NCBI GenBank assembly: GCA_037974665.1
Contig: CM075781.1
Span: 31,473,235-31,537,234, forward strand
Direction of reading: 5' to 3'
Length of the DNA stretch: 64,000 nt
Origin: Ehretia macrophylla
Lineage: Eukaryota; Streptophyta; Magnoliopsida; Boraginales; Ehretiaceae
Part shown: piece by piece, positions 1 to 22,080 of the stretch
Position numbering within the stretch: position 1 is the first letter of the stretch
How the letters are laid out: every line of letters starts with the position of its first letter
Notes under the pieces: generated by a model
What the model was told of the DNA's origin: nothing
Databases searched by the model: none
What the model saw: the letters and a program-made list of their open reading frames with translations, nothing else
Made by a program: the position numbers and the translations under genes

Positions 1-2
1 TA

Positions 3-371
3 TGGGCCGGTGGGTTTGGTATTAATCTCGGTGTAACAACAAACAGTAGGGCAGGGTTGATGGCCCTTTGGAAAGGTTTGCACTGTAACGTTTCACTGAG
101 TTTTAAAGATTTTATTGTAGAATCTAACTCTCAAATGATTCGTTATATCATAAAGGTGGAGCCTTCATGCAATGAGCCTCTCAGATGTATCATTGAGTAT
201 TATAGACTTATACTTCGATGTCATGAGGGGTACAGAGTGATCCATATTTACAGAGAGAGTAATCATTGTGCAAATTAATTGACAAACTTTAGTCTCTCCC
301 AATCTCTTAGAACTATTTTCTTCAAGCATCCTCTAAAGCAGCTCCACTCTCTTTTAGAGAAGGACAAATAA
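3..371 (+). pseudogene. LINE RNase H-domain remnant
   Basis: Reading from base 3, the frame gives the C-terminal half of a plant non-LTR retrotransposon RNase H domain: a GGFGINLG start, ALWKGL, an IVESNS strand and a YRESNHCAN segment. An in-frame TAA at 276-278 falls where the family continues with an Ala-Asp-x-Leu-Ala segment. The frame then resumes as LTNFSLSQ and a FFKHPL...LLEKD tail, ending at a stop near 371. The window edge cuts off the 5' part. The internal stop and absence of a neighbouring reverse transcriptase make this a dead fragment, not a gene. Confidence 0.75.
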
Positions 372-2265
372 AATGAAATATCCCTTAAATAAATTTTAGT
401 GTAATCGGCTAGGCTTCCGTTGAGGAAAAAAAAATCTTAATGCACCTTATTTAAAAAATTAGAATTAAACAAAATATAGTTGGACCATAGCTTTTTGATA
501 GTACTGTAAGAGGAGACCATTGAAATGATGAGTGGGCCTGGAGCGATGACACAAATGTGCATAGGCTTGTTCAGAGTGGTGTTACTGGCCTGAATTCTTA
601 AAAGAAAGTAAGACTCTGTTTGTATATTGTAAAATAATTTGTTTGTAGTAAATATTTTTTTTAAAAAATAAAATATTTTGGAAAATAATTGAAGCAAAAT
701 CAGTCAAGTAGAGTTATTTAATTTTGGTGCCTAGGTTAGCTCTTATATAAGTGGATTGGATAGCAAAAATATATCGTATAAAATCATTATTTTTAGACTT
801 AATGTGTAACATTCTTTTTAAGTTGATATCACTTTTATAATCTGGTTATCCACCTCAATGATAGGTTGAATCTTGTTTTATATGAATACTAGCGTTTATG
901 ACCCAAAAAAAAAGTTATTAGTCTTCATTTACTATATTTGACATAGGGTCAAAATTCGAAATTTTAACATCAAGTTGCTAAACCTAGCACAAATTGGCTA
1001 GCGTGGCAATGGCTAGGTGTTGCCACCTACCATTCTCGTTTGTTTGCCATAAAATATTTAGGTATTTGATGACACTAAAAAATTAACCAATTAAAAATTA
1101 TTTTTTAAAAAAATATTTAATTAAAAAAAGTGAAAAATATTTTCATTTTCTTTAGGAAAAGAAAATATTTTTCGTCACTCCACCCAACCCAACTCAACCC
1201 CCACATAACTCCGGGTCAACCCTCACCTACCCCCACCCCGACCAGAAAATATAGCGGATGTGTGTGTATTTTTATATATATATATACATCTCTGTGTGCG
1301 CGGCGTGTGTATCTTTTTATAAAAAATTTCAATCAACAAATATTTTTTACTATAACAACTAAACATCAAAAAAATATTATTTTTTTATAAATATTTGTTA
1401 CCAGCAAATTATTTTACGGCAAACAAATGAAGTCTTGGTTTATTTATGTTTTTATATGTGGGTTTTTAAGGATTTCTGTACATATTTGAGAAATACTTTG
1501 TAGAATCTGGATATTGATATCATCAATCAATTGATTTTTTATAAACCTGCTTAATGAGATGGCACTAAATTTGAGTGTTTAAAACCAAGTGATAATTGAT
1601 GGTGGGGTCCGCGGCGGTGCACATTGGCTATTATGGTGTTGATGGTGGAGCAGTGACCACCGTGATGGCTAAAGTCCCATTGGGCGCATGAAACACACAA
1701 CATAAGATAAGATAATGTTAGCATCGCGCAAGATAAAACAATTTTTTTTTCTTTATGACAAAACATTTTTTAAAAGTCTTTTAATTTTACCATTAGGTTT
1801 AATTTCAGAACATATGATCAAATTTAAAAGAAATGTGTATCAATTTAATTAGATCTAAAATTTACCAAAACTAACTTTAAAAAAAATATACTTTTTTAAT
1901 GATTTAAACCCGAGTCATAAGGTACAACTTTCAATTGGAAAGGTATATGCTTCTTTTGTTGGTTGGTGAAAAGTATATACTTTCCTCAAAAATAAAAAAA
2001 GGTATATACTTTGAGTTAGTGTGTCATTCACTGCCTTATGACTCAAAAAAGAAAGGTATGCTACTCTTTCTTTTTTTTTTTGCTAAAAGCAAGGATGTCA
2101 TTATCATAACTAAAAAATATATACATACATTATACATTCCAAAGGGAAATTTATCTATGTTGACTTTCGTAAAGGTTCCAAGCTATACTGGTCCAAAAGA
2201 GTTTTCCTAACCTTATTCACAGAGATAAGTTTAATTTTTACATAAAAAATTATATTGTCAAAAAT
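372..2265. other. AT-rich intergenic DNA, no gene seen
   Basis: No reading frame here has family resemblance or plausible splice structure. It holds A/T homopolymers, one repeat with inverted ends (1025-1440) and scattered short ORFs that look like chance. Confidence 0.6.
1025..1440. repeat. Short inverted-end repeat, TTTGTTTGCC family
   Basis: The left end reads CGTTTGTTTGCCATAAAATA and the right end is its near complement, ATTTTACGGCAAACAAATGAA. The same end sequence recurs at 3078-3712 and 41208, so this is a dispersed non-coding element of MITE type. No clear target duplication was found, so the superfamily is open. Confidence 0.5.
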
Positions 2266-2884
2266 TTAATTTTCTGTTAGAACTTCATTGTTGTACAATC
2301 TTCTATTTATTTCTCTCCAAATATGATAAATGAAAGCTCCCAAAAAAAGTTTAGTTGCTATAGCTTGAAGAGAGGCCCACTTCGTATTATTGATAAACCA
2401 ATCATGAATTTGTGCCGAGTTAAAAATACAGCGTGGTCCCTTAATCATCATCCACCCCCTCTTCCAAATTCTTCTTGAGAATGAACATAAAACAAAAAGA
2501 TGATCAATGTCCTCAATAGATGCTCTACAAAAAACGCATAAAGGATCAACTTCAATGTCCCAAGCCAACAATCTGTTTTTAATTGGGAGTCTATCTTTCC
2601 AAAGCAGCCATGTATAGAAAGCATGTCTCGCCATTGAATGCTTGAACCATACAATATGGTGCCAATTCACTGGGTTATTGTGAATTCTAAGCATCTCCTA
2701 TGTCGCACTACTGCAGAAGCTACCATTAGGGGAGTTGAGCCAAATAGGCCTGTCCTCACAGTTGATGTTGGGAGTCAAAGTACCCAAGTTTTGATGGATG
2801 ATGGAAAACAAATTGTTGTGAGGCCAGTTCCAATTTATATCATGGATGAAGTCTGCCACTTTAGTATTCCTATAAAATCCTGAT
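2266..2884 (-). pseudogene. LINE reverse-transcriptase zinc-binding (zf-RVT) remnant
   Basis: On the minus strand, one frame starts near 2884 with a KVADFIHDINWNWP segment, then DRPIWLNSPNGSF, WHHIVWFKHSMARHAFYTWLLW, KDRLPIKNRL, CVFC...DHLFVLCSFSRRIW and finally FIYHIWREINRRLYN. This is the order of the zf-RVT domain near the C-terminus of plant L1-type LINEs. A TAG at 2698-2700 interrupts the frame between the NGSF and WHHIVW blocks, and the rest of the ORF2 protein is absent. It is opposite in orientation to the RNase H fragment at 3-371, so it comes from a separate insertion. Confidence 0.82.
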
Positions 2885-3077
2885 GAAGCAATGATATTAT
2901 GTAGACAATATGTATTTGTCGTTCAGTCATTTGGCCATCTCACAAATATGTAGGCAATAAACTTCACATTTGTAGGGTTCATTTTGTCACTCAACAATCG
3001 TTGTGCAGATGCAACCATTTTTCGTGGACATGATCCAAGCTAAACTCATGTTGTGACATTTATAATACAAAACAATT

Positions 3078-3712
3078 AGGCTCCATTTGTTTGCCGTAAA
3101 AAAAATTTTCAATTTTTTGGTATTTGATAATACCAAAAAAATTGACTAACTGAAAAATATTTTCCTGTAAAAAATGGTGGCTTAATTTTCCCAATTTACT
3201 GGTGTTTGATAACACCAGAAAATTGGTCAACTGAAAAATATTTTTTAGTCAAATATTACGACTAGTACAAAGTTTGAAAAAATATTTTTATCTCCTTTAG
3301 GAGATGAAAATATTTACATTTTCCAAATACCATAAAATATTATATTTTCAAGAAAAAATATTTTTCTCTGAAAATATTTTTCATAAATAAGTTATTTTAT
3401 GACAAATAAATGGAGTCCAAACACTAGTAAATATTCTATTTTTTAGGAAAATATTTTCCTCTTAAAACATCTTCCACAAGCAACTTATTTTATGACAAAC
3501 AAACAGAGTCCAAACACTATAAAATATTATATTTTTCAGAAAAATATTTTCCTCTAAAAACATCTTCTACAAATAAGTTATTTTACGGCAAAAAAATAGA
3601 GCATAAAAAATATTTTTTAATTGATCAATTTTTTTATATTACTAAACACCGAAAAATTAAAAAAAATATTTTTTGAAAAAATATTTTATGGCAAACAAAC
3701 GGAGCCTACTCC
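3078..3712. repeat. Composite inverted-end repeat, GGCTCCRTTTGTTTGCC family
   Basis: The left end is TAGGCTCCATTTGTTTGCCG and the right end is its complement with two differences, ACAAACGGAGCCTA. Inside, the right-end motif recurs near 3395, 3485 and 3575, each as a TTATTTTA(T/C)G(A/G)CAAA form followed by GAGTCCAAACACTA or a relic. The element therefore looks built from repeated terminal segments. Ends beginning GGCTCC with a TTTG run suggest a hAT or PIF/Harbinger-type MITE, but the flanks give no convincing duplication beyond TA. Confidence 0.55.
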
Positions 3713-3889
3713 CATTTGTGATTGTCACATTGGTAGGATAGGATAAGAAAAAGAGCCAGTCAAGTAACCGGCTTTGAAGGAAGGGGTGGGGCCCATATCT
3801 ATGTGAATTGTGAGTATCTCTATTTGACCCAAAAAAAAAACGTATCGTGTCTCTAATTATTTCCGACTAAAGATCATTTGCGATAGAAT

Positions 3890-4215
3890 ATTATCTCTAC
3901 TGAGGATAACTAATCTATTAATTTAGACTGATATCAATACGTGAAAGAAAAAATAGGTCTTATATGTGCACGAAGAATGATATCAGTTTGGACTTATTGA
4001 ATATTAACTTCTCGACTAAGAAAACTCTTTTATTAGTTCAAAATGATATCAGTTTGTGAGAGAAAAAATAAGTCCTACATGTGCATGGGACCCATCTCAT
4101 GTGAGATGACTAATATCAGTTTGAAGTAATTAAATAGTAACTCCTCGACTAGGAGAATTCTTTTATTAGTTCAAACTGACATCAGTCTGTTAGAGAGAAA
4201 GTGAATTTTACATGT
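3890..4215 (+). repeat. Degenerate tandem repeat, about 115-133 bp unit
   Basis: Blocks containing GATATCAGTTTG, CTCGACTAAG, TCTTTTATTAGTTCAAA and AGAGAAAAAATA recur, with CTCGACT at 4011 and 4144 and GATATCA at 3930 and 4044. About two and a half diverged copies are present. No coding potential is seen. Confidence 0.5.
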
Positions 4216-4939
4216 GTATAGGGCCCACTTCATTTATACTTATGGCAAGTATATTTTGTTCGACATTGAAAAATTATAAATTTTAAAACTACATTATAAG
4301 ATTTTGGGCTATTAATTTTAGTACCAATTGGTCTTAAGTTGTAACACTAAATTTTAATATGATATTAAAGCTAAGTCTGTGGTTTAATCTTGTTTATCTT
4401 TTACCTGTGTTCATTAACGTGTGTGTGCATTCAATTTTTTATTTGTATTAATCCATCATATATGTTCAAACTTTGATGTGTAACTCCTTTTTAAATCAAA
4501 TTGTACGTGAAAAAAATTAATTAATTTTAAAACCAAACCTTCACATATTCTTCACTTATCAATGCTAACACACCACATTATACTTTTCAAAAGTTAGTTT
4601 TCCATTATTTTTGTCTTATACGTTTGTGGGATTAGATACTCATGATTTGGAAGAGATTTAAGACCAATAGTATTTTACTAGCACCATTAACTATCGCTGA
4701 ATGTTGGACATTTAATGATTACTAATGCTTTACATTAGTTGTTAATGTGTTGAATGCTATTAAAAATATATACTTCTCGTTCCACATTTGTTGTATATTT
4801 TTTGAGAAACCTTGGACAGTTTAAATCAATCAATATTTTGTCGCTTGCATCATCGATAATTGAGATGGCCACATAAGAACAAGTCTAACAATTTAACGTT
4901 TTTATTTAGTTCATGCAAGATGAAAGTATCGGCAAACTA

Positions 4940-5484
4940 GGAAAAATTTCACATTTAGTTATTATTGTTTTTAAAAAATTCAATTTGATTTTTATTATTT
5001 AAATTTTTTCAATTTTATCTTTATTATTTCTCTAAAAATTTTAATTTAGTCTCTAATATTTAAAATTTCTCAATTTTATCTCTATTATTTTTTCAAAAGT
5101 TTTAATTTAGTCTTTATTATTTTTTAAAATTTTTAATTTCGTCCTTATTATTTTTTAAAAGTTTCAATTATGCCCTTATTATTTTCTTAAAGTTTTAAAT
5201 TTGTCCCTATTATTCAAGGACTAAATTTTTTTTATGAGAAATAATAGGGACGAATTTGAATTATTTTAAAAAACGATAGATACTAAATTGACTAATTTTA
5301 AATAATAGAGACAAATTTGAAGTTTTGGAGAAATAATAGAGATGAAATTAAAACTTTTTAGAAATAATAAGAAATAAATTAAAACTTTTAAAGAAATAAA
5401 AGGAACAAAATTGAAAAAGTTTAAACAACAAAGACTAAATTAAAAAAAAATAATAATAAAAAGGGCTAAATATGACATTTTCCC
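4940..5484. repeat. Long imperfect foldback repeat
   Basis: The left end GGAAAAATTTCACATTTAG is mirrored by GCTAAATATGACATTTTCCC at the right. The two halves pair imperfectly through units of the form TTTAGTC(T/C)(T/C)TATTATTT, so the whole segment could fold back. The flanks do not show a convincing duplication. It may be an old Mutator-like foldback element of the kind seen intact at 17810 and 44689. Confidence 0.45.
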
Positions 5485-5489
5485 AACTC

Positions 5490-11515
<6,026 letters not shown>

Positions 11516-11846
11516 AAAGGAAGAAATAACAGACTTCCTCCTATTTTGCCCAACTCATGTAGTGCTGTAGCTAACACGTTAAGTATCCCGCCTCTGTTGA
11601 TGGTAACTAGGAGATTGTTTCTCTTTATAGCTGCATTTGTTTGTGTAACTTTTACTAGTCACATAATTTGCTACACTTTATAGCTTACTAGGAAGCTCTC
11701 TGCATATATAAAAGCTATCACAATCAGATGTTGCAGATTTTGAGAAGGAATCAGTGACTTCAATGTGATGTTGGAAGTGGCAACTGTAGTTTGTCTTGTT
11801 ACGAAACAAGGAATTTAGAAGAGCCGTGTATCAAAGTTAAAGCATA

Positions 11847-11852
11847 AATAAA
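11847..11852 (+). terminator. Probable polyadenylation signal of carboxypeptidase copy 1
   Basis: AATAAA lies about 330 bases after the stop codon, followed by a T/A-rich stretch. Plant poly(A) signals are loose, so this is a plausible rather than certain 3' end. Confidence 0.4.
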
Positions 11853-12264
11853 ATTATATCAAATATGAATGGATAAAAATGGACCCAGATTCAGTTTTGA
11901 CAATTGGTAAAACATGGGGTTCTACTGTAAAATCTATTAGTGTTAGGTAAAATAACTCTGGATCTTACAAATCGGTTTTGAAAGTCTTGATTTATTTATG
12001 TGAGACAATTGAATTTTTCAATACGTCTATATGATTTAATCTCATAAGAGATTTAAAAACTACTAATTAAACTTGAATTAGGACATTTGTGTTCGTTTAT
12101 CTTGTCTTACTCTCACAGAACATTTGAAGATCCTTTGTGTACACTCTTACCAAATCAACTCTTAATGGTTGTCATGTGTGAATACAATATTTTTGGTTCA
12201 TGTCAAACTAATATAGAACGTATTTGATCCCAAGAAATATAAGTTAGACGGTCATATTTGTGTC

Positions 12265-12653
12265 GGGTAAATAGCGTATTATTCTTATGTGTTTTGTTAA
12301 AAATACACAATATCTCTTATGTTTTAAAAATTAGCTAATTACCTCTCTGTATTTTGCTAAAAGTATACAATACTCCCCTGTATTTTAAAAATTAGCTGAT
12401 TATCCCCCTGTGATTTGCTAAAAGTAGCTGATTACTCTATTATATTTTCTAACAAAAATGCTAATTTTTAAAAAGCACAGGGGGGTAATTAGCTACTTTT
12501 ATAAAATACAGGGGGATAATCAGCTAATTTTTAAAGCACATGGAATATTGTGTACTTTTAACAAAATACAGGGGGATAATTAGTTAATTTTTAAAACACA
12601 AAAGGTATTGTACATTTTTAACAAAACACAGAGAAATAATATGCTATTTAATC
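12265..12653. mobile_element. Mutator-like MITE (389 bp) with long inverted repeats
   Basis: Left end GGGTAAATAGCGTATTA and right end TAATATGCTATTTAATC are inverted copies. The inversion continues inwards through TGTGTTTTGTTAAAAAT and AAAATTAGCTAATTA(T/C)CC blocks for most of the element. It is flanked by TATTTGTGTC (12255-12264) and TATTTGCGTC (12654-12663), a 10 bp target duplication with one transition. Long terminal inverted repeats plus a 9-11 bp duplication are the Mutator superfamily signature. There is no coding capacity. Confidence 0.75.
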
Positions 12654-12663
12654 TATTTGCGTC

Positions 12664-14296
12664 ATCTTCACAGATGGCTGTAGTTTTTGACAGATCTAAA
12701 TGTCCTCTCTACCTGAATTAAGTAAACATTTTAGGAATTATCTTGTTAATTATTCTCGAGTTTCTTCCAAAATAGTTAATTGAAGTTATACCGAAATGTT
12801 TTATGAAATTGACATAAAGTCTTCCTCTTCCTGCGCATTATGTAGCATTTATTAGGCTCTCAAACTAAAGGAAAAGGCGTCAAAACGATAAGCTCTTTTT
12901 TATGTGGTCCTTGCATTTTTGTTAAATTATAAGTTTGCCCCATTTATATTTAATTCGGAAATTGTCTAGGCCCGAGCAGCTATTGAACTTACCCAGGTTG
13001 CTTTTTCAACTAGAAGTTAAATACAAATATCAAATAAAGCCCAATAAAAATCAAGATGCAATTATTGAGAGGGAGTTTCAAATCTATTATCGATTTGAAG
13101 CTTTCTCTGAAACTAAATCCAACTTGTATTCTTCTATGAATCATGTGTCTTATCTTAAGGCACCACATATGCCGAGAGTTAGCTGTTCCTTCAAGGAGAG
13201 TTTATGGCGACATGTGTTAGACGATATAAGAGGCGCAGATCAATGAAGAAGATTAGTCAACTGTTTATATGCTACAATCTTGGTGATTGCCATATGTATA
13301 TATATTGTTTCCTTTGTTAAATCCTAGACTTACGTTGTAAAATTGTATTCACTGCATCACTTAAAATTTTTATTATATATATAAAAAATTAAATATTAAA
13401 TACGTGAATTCTTTTGATACAAAAAAAGGGTGAACAGGTGATATAAAATATTATTTAATTAAGCATTTTTTTTTTGTCAACGTATAAACAAGCATTTTAC
13501 ATCAATAAGAATGCAACCTGTCCTGGGAATCTCTCTTTATATGGTATTAGAGTTAGACTTATGATCTAGTCTTGTTCATCTTTCACGTGTGTTCATTCTT
13601 ATGTGACTCTTATCAAATCTGATCACACGTGTGTTATATTATATTTCATGTGTGACCTATCTAACAAATTAGATCACACTTGTATTCAAAATTTCACGTG
13701 TATTCTATATACATTCACTTTTTATATATATTTATTCACCACATGTGTTTAATTTTTTATCATCTCAAATTAGGTCAAAACAAATGAAGATAATTAGTCA
13801 ACGGAGCATTATGAGTTTCACACGCCTCATATTGATCATCCAATAGTGATATATTTGTATCGAGATTTGTTATTAGTCAGCAAATTTGACTTTTCTGTTC
13901 ATATAATATAAGAAGTGAGAAGGAAAGGTTTGTTTAATTATAAATACCTGCCCAAATATACTTTTTGGCCTAGGAGTTAGGTTTAGGGAATAAATAAGGT
14001 TAAGATTGATTAAAAACAAAAGCAATCCGCTCATAAAACCTCAATTATGGAAGAGTCTTGCATAGTCTAAATTTTTTTATCACATCATTGCTCACCTTCT
14101 ACTTGTCGAAATTTTTGGAATTATCAAACACTTATTGTCAATGATGTGACAGAAAATGATTAAAAATCTAAACAAGAAGTTAGATTACACTATTAATTAA
14201 GTCGTCGCAAGAATTTTTCACTGTATTATAGCATTTAACATGAGAAAAAATATTATATGCAGCTCTGTTAGCCGTTAGATTTAGAGAAATTGTGAT
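12664..14296. other. Intergenic DNA, no supported gene
   Basis: A 103-codon frame at 12935-13246 has fairly even composition but no family I recognise and no splice partners. A TGGTATTAGAG-like sequence near 13540 resembles the tRNA-Met primer site of TRIM elements and may be an old relic. Confidence 0.4.
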
Positions 14297-14780
14297 TTCA
14301 TGGGTTATAAGTTGAATATTGACGGAAGTTCGAAGGACAATTCAGAAATTAATAAGACAAATGGTCTTTTCCGTGATGCAGAGGAGAGATGGATGTCGGG
14401 TTTTGACATTAATCTGGGCATTGCAAGCAACAATAGTTGGCATTAGAGGAAGGTCTTCGTAGGGTAGAGCATCTTGAACTTCATCATCTATCCATTGAGA
14501 CTAACTCCTTTTTTATTTGTAACTTACTTAAAAAAGGGCCTGACTACAATAGCCCGTTCAAGATTATGGTTGAAAAATGTGTAGAAATTATGGATAGACA
14601 CGATGATTACCGGGTTGACTATATTTTTTATGAAGCTAATTGATGCTCTGACTGGATTGTTAATTATAGTCTTCATCAATTTCTTGGATCGTTTTCATTA
14701 GATCAACCTCCAGATGCTGTCCAGACTCTAATTGAGAAGGATATGTTCATTTGTCTTAAGCTTTGCCTCCCTCCAATAAA
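14297..14780 (+). pseudogene. LINE RNase H-domain remnant with frameshift
   Basis: The frame from 14297 reads KLNIDGSSK and then a GLFRDAEERWMSGFDINLG segment, matching the N-terminal half of a plant LINE RNase H domain. The domain then continues two bases out of frame near 14437 as LALEEGLRR, a SIETNS strand, YRVDYIFYEAN and, after a stop, WIVNYSLHQF with the usual PP...LIEKD tail. The frameshift and stop codons mark it as dead. Confidence 0.8.
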
Positions 14781-15362
14781 AAAAAACAATAAAAAAAAAA
14801 AGATCAGCATTTTCTGTCAAGAGAGTCAAATCCATTTTCCATGACGTAGTGAAAATCTAAAACACGATTTCAACAGGTACAACTACTTCGACTTAGTTAA
14901 TTAGCAAAAAAAAAAAACTACTTCGACATAGTTAGAAAGTATATTTGAGTTTTTTTTTTTCTCTCAATTTCAGAGCCTTAGAGTCAATTTACTTGAAACT
15001 TTTCACCTAATTATGAATATTCATGTCCATGCGAACTATACGTTTAGTCAACGAAAGCATAGAGTTTAACAAATCGCTATTCGAATTTCAGAGGAAAATT
15101 GTTCAAAAAATTTGATTAATTGTCAATTTTTCTAATATATGAAGTGGGCCCTATACGTACTAGTTGATATCTTCATGACGTTATAAATTATAGTAATAAC
15201 TTGAATTAATCGTTTGGTGATTAAAAAAAAGTCTACCAACCCCAGCTAATATTGATGAAAAATATACTCAATGTGTAGATAAAATAGATGGGGGGTAAAC
15301 CCAAAGCGATCATATCTGTGAAGCAACTAATACCAAGAGTTTTAACTAACACCACATAACTC

Positions 15363-15370
15363 TATTTAAG
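15363..15370 (+). promoter_or_regulatory. TATA-like box of carboxypeptidase copy 2
   Basis: TATTTAAG sits about 100 bases before the ATG at 15467, a normal spacing for a plant core promoter with a 60-70 base leader. Confidence 0.4.
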
Positions 15371-15448
15371 AACTACTAAATTATTCCTTGGCTCGCACTC
15401 TACAATTGCAACGATGAACATATAACAGCTAGCCAAGACAAAACATAA

Positions 15449-19843
<4,395 letters not shown>

Positions 19844-22080
19844 GAATAGACGGGGAAATAAATTTACGACTCATCAATCTCTTACATTATTGATAGATTT
19901 GAACCGATTGAAGAGTTTTGGAACTTTAGTTCACTGCATCAGGATTTAATATTATTAGATTTTTTTTTCTTTGATGTCTAGAAAATACATTATATTGCAT
20001 TCATTTCTACAAATGATATTGCATTGTCATTGTTTAATAATTTGGGATGCTTGTAAAATGCATTACAATGATCATTAGAGATACTAATTGCACTCTTTTT
20101 CTTTATTTTCACTCTTACGTGTACAAAATTATTAATGTTACTAATTTCCGTATATTTTGTTCGTGAAAAACGTGGATGAATATCATAAATTCAGCCCAAT
20201 ATGGTAAATTTTTATGAAACTTTGTTAAGTTTTTGTTTGGATAAGAACCGAAATCTTTTTTATTAAATTGAAGTTTATGGTAATACCACCATCCGAAAGC
20301 AAGGGACGAAAAACATTTAATATTATAATATACTATAAGATCGACTTATTGTAGCAAAAACTCCACAACCAACTCGGATTTCTTTGTATTGGGCTTTAGC
20401 CCAAATATTATTCCGCTTCAATTTTCTTGGTTTCTTGTCTTTTTTATGGGCTTATTTGTCATACTTTATTTTATTAATCTAATATTAGAACTATTTAAGA
20501 AAAGAAAAAAAAAGGTCATGATGAACTATAACGCCAACGTGGGTAGCACTTAAAATTTTTAATGAATGTGTGGCGCCTTAGCTTCGCACTCATATAAAGT
20601 TGACATTCTACACATATAAAGTTCGGATGTTTTAAACGTCGGGCCGGAGAAATCATCCTGGCACTAGTGATATGGGGAAGTGGGAACAAAAAGCAAGCTA
20701 AGGGGAACCAATGGCTGATGTAAAAAAGGCATATATACATATTTGTCAGTGCAAATAATTTCATACTTTTATAATAAAAGATAATAATGGAAACTTTTGC
20801 CTTGAGAAATTAGTGGAGCTGAAAAGAGAATCAAACTGCGCAAGAAGCAAAGACAGAGATGGAAGATAAGATCAAAATATTCAAATATTCCAATCCAAAA
20901 AGATGATAATCAAATTCTGGGTCCTGATTATGCTCTAAAAAGATGGGGTCCATATCCAAGACCTACCTTTTTGAGTCTGGACCAAATTGTCCTTTGTTCT
21001 TTGCTTGCCTTGCACTTCCGTTTGTGAACTGATGCCTTTTGTCCTGGATTCTCATCACTTACCTGGTAAAAGAAGCAATCGTGAATATATTCTGTATTAC
21101 AAATGAGTATTTGATTTAGTGGTATGTCCTCGTTGTGAGTTGAAAGATTACGAGATTAATTTTTCGATGGTCCAGTAGAGTAGACAGATAACGATTTTTT
21201 TTAATCAAAGGTTTCAAGTTTGAACTTCTTCCCTTCAAAAATAATAAATAAATAAAATAAATTATTGTCTAAAAGTTTAAAATTTTAAATAATGTAGTAA
21301 TTTAATATGGTATCAGAGCGTAAGTTATCAACTGATCTTGTTTTTAGTTTCACAGTTACCCATTTAAAAATATTTAAACTGTCCACATGTAAAACTCAAA
21401 AGTGAATACCGCCTACACATACAGGAGAATGTTGAATAATAAATAAGTATAATAAATTACTTATCTTTAACATTTTCAAAACTTTTAGATAATGTGATAA
21501 TTTAATAACTCCTTCCCACTACAAATATCGTTTGATGACCCTTGACCGACGTATGGTGTGCAGGGCTTGCACGCTTGATCACAATGAGAATCTTATAGAA
21601 GTTAATGGAAGAGTAATTGAAAAATATTCTGGGTTTTGCCTTTATGAAAAGAATAATGCATCTCAATAAGTGATCACAAGAATCATATTCTTTTGATATA
21701 TAAGTAGAAATGTTTCATTAGTCTCTTTCGGCTAGAGTTCCAATAAGCTTTCCTTAGTAGCTAAGAAGTGTGCACAACTCAGTCATTATCACACATGTTG
21801 TAAATAAAATGGTCGGGAGAGATGATGAAATATCTATTTATTATAATTAAAGGTTTTAAATTTGAGTTACGGTTTTCGCCTACGTTATAAAACAATAAAT
21901 AAATAAAGCTTATGTCGACAGAAAGCACTTGAGCAAAGACGAGCCAAATTTTCATTAAAAAATAGTACAACAGAAGAAGAAACACAGAGTTTGCACAAGA
22001 AAGAACATATTTTCATCCATCAAAAGAGAAAATCCACACACACACACACACACTCTCTCATAAAAAATAGAGAGATCAAA
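19844..22080. other. Intergenic DNA before the tetraspanin gene
   Basis: No protein gene is visible. The region contains the 3' UTR of the second carboxypeptidase, a TRIM element at 21230-21507, and the tetraspanin leader, which has a CA microsatellite at 22035-22052. Confidence 0.5.
21230..21507 (+). mobile_element. TRIM (miniature LTR element)
   Basis: Two direct repeats of about 78 bp (21230-21307 and 21430-21507) share AATAATAAATAA, AAAAGTTTAAAA/AAAACTTTTAGA-type blocks and a TAATGT(A/G)(G/A)TAATTTAATA end. TGGTATCAGAGC follows the left copy at once; this is the initiator tRNA-Met primer-binding site. The right copy begins TGTTGAAT after a purine-rich AGGAGAA. The 122 bp interior has no coding capacity, as expected for a terminal-repeat retrotransposon in miniature. 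Confidence 0.65.

Noticed and set aside
12935..13246. 103-codon ORF between the carboxypeptidase genes
   Set aside because: No recognised family, no splice partners and no convincing promoter; left as intergenic.
21991..22080. Upstream in-frame ATG extending the tetraspanin by 30 residues
   Set aside because: The added residues are basic and His/Thr-rich, encoded by a CA microsatellite; family members start at MYRFSN-type sequence next to membrane segment 1.
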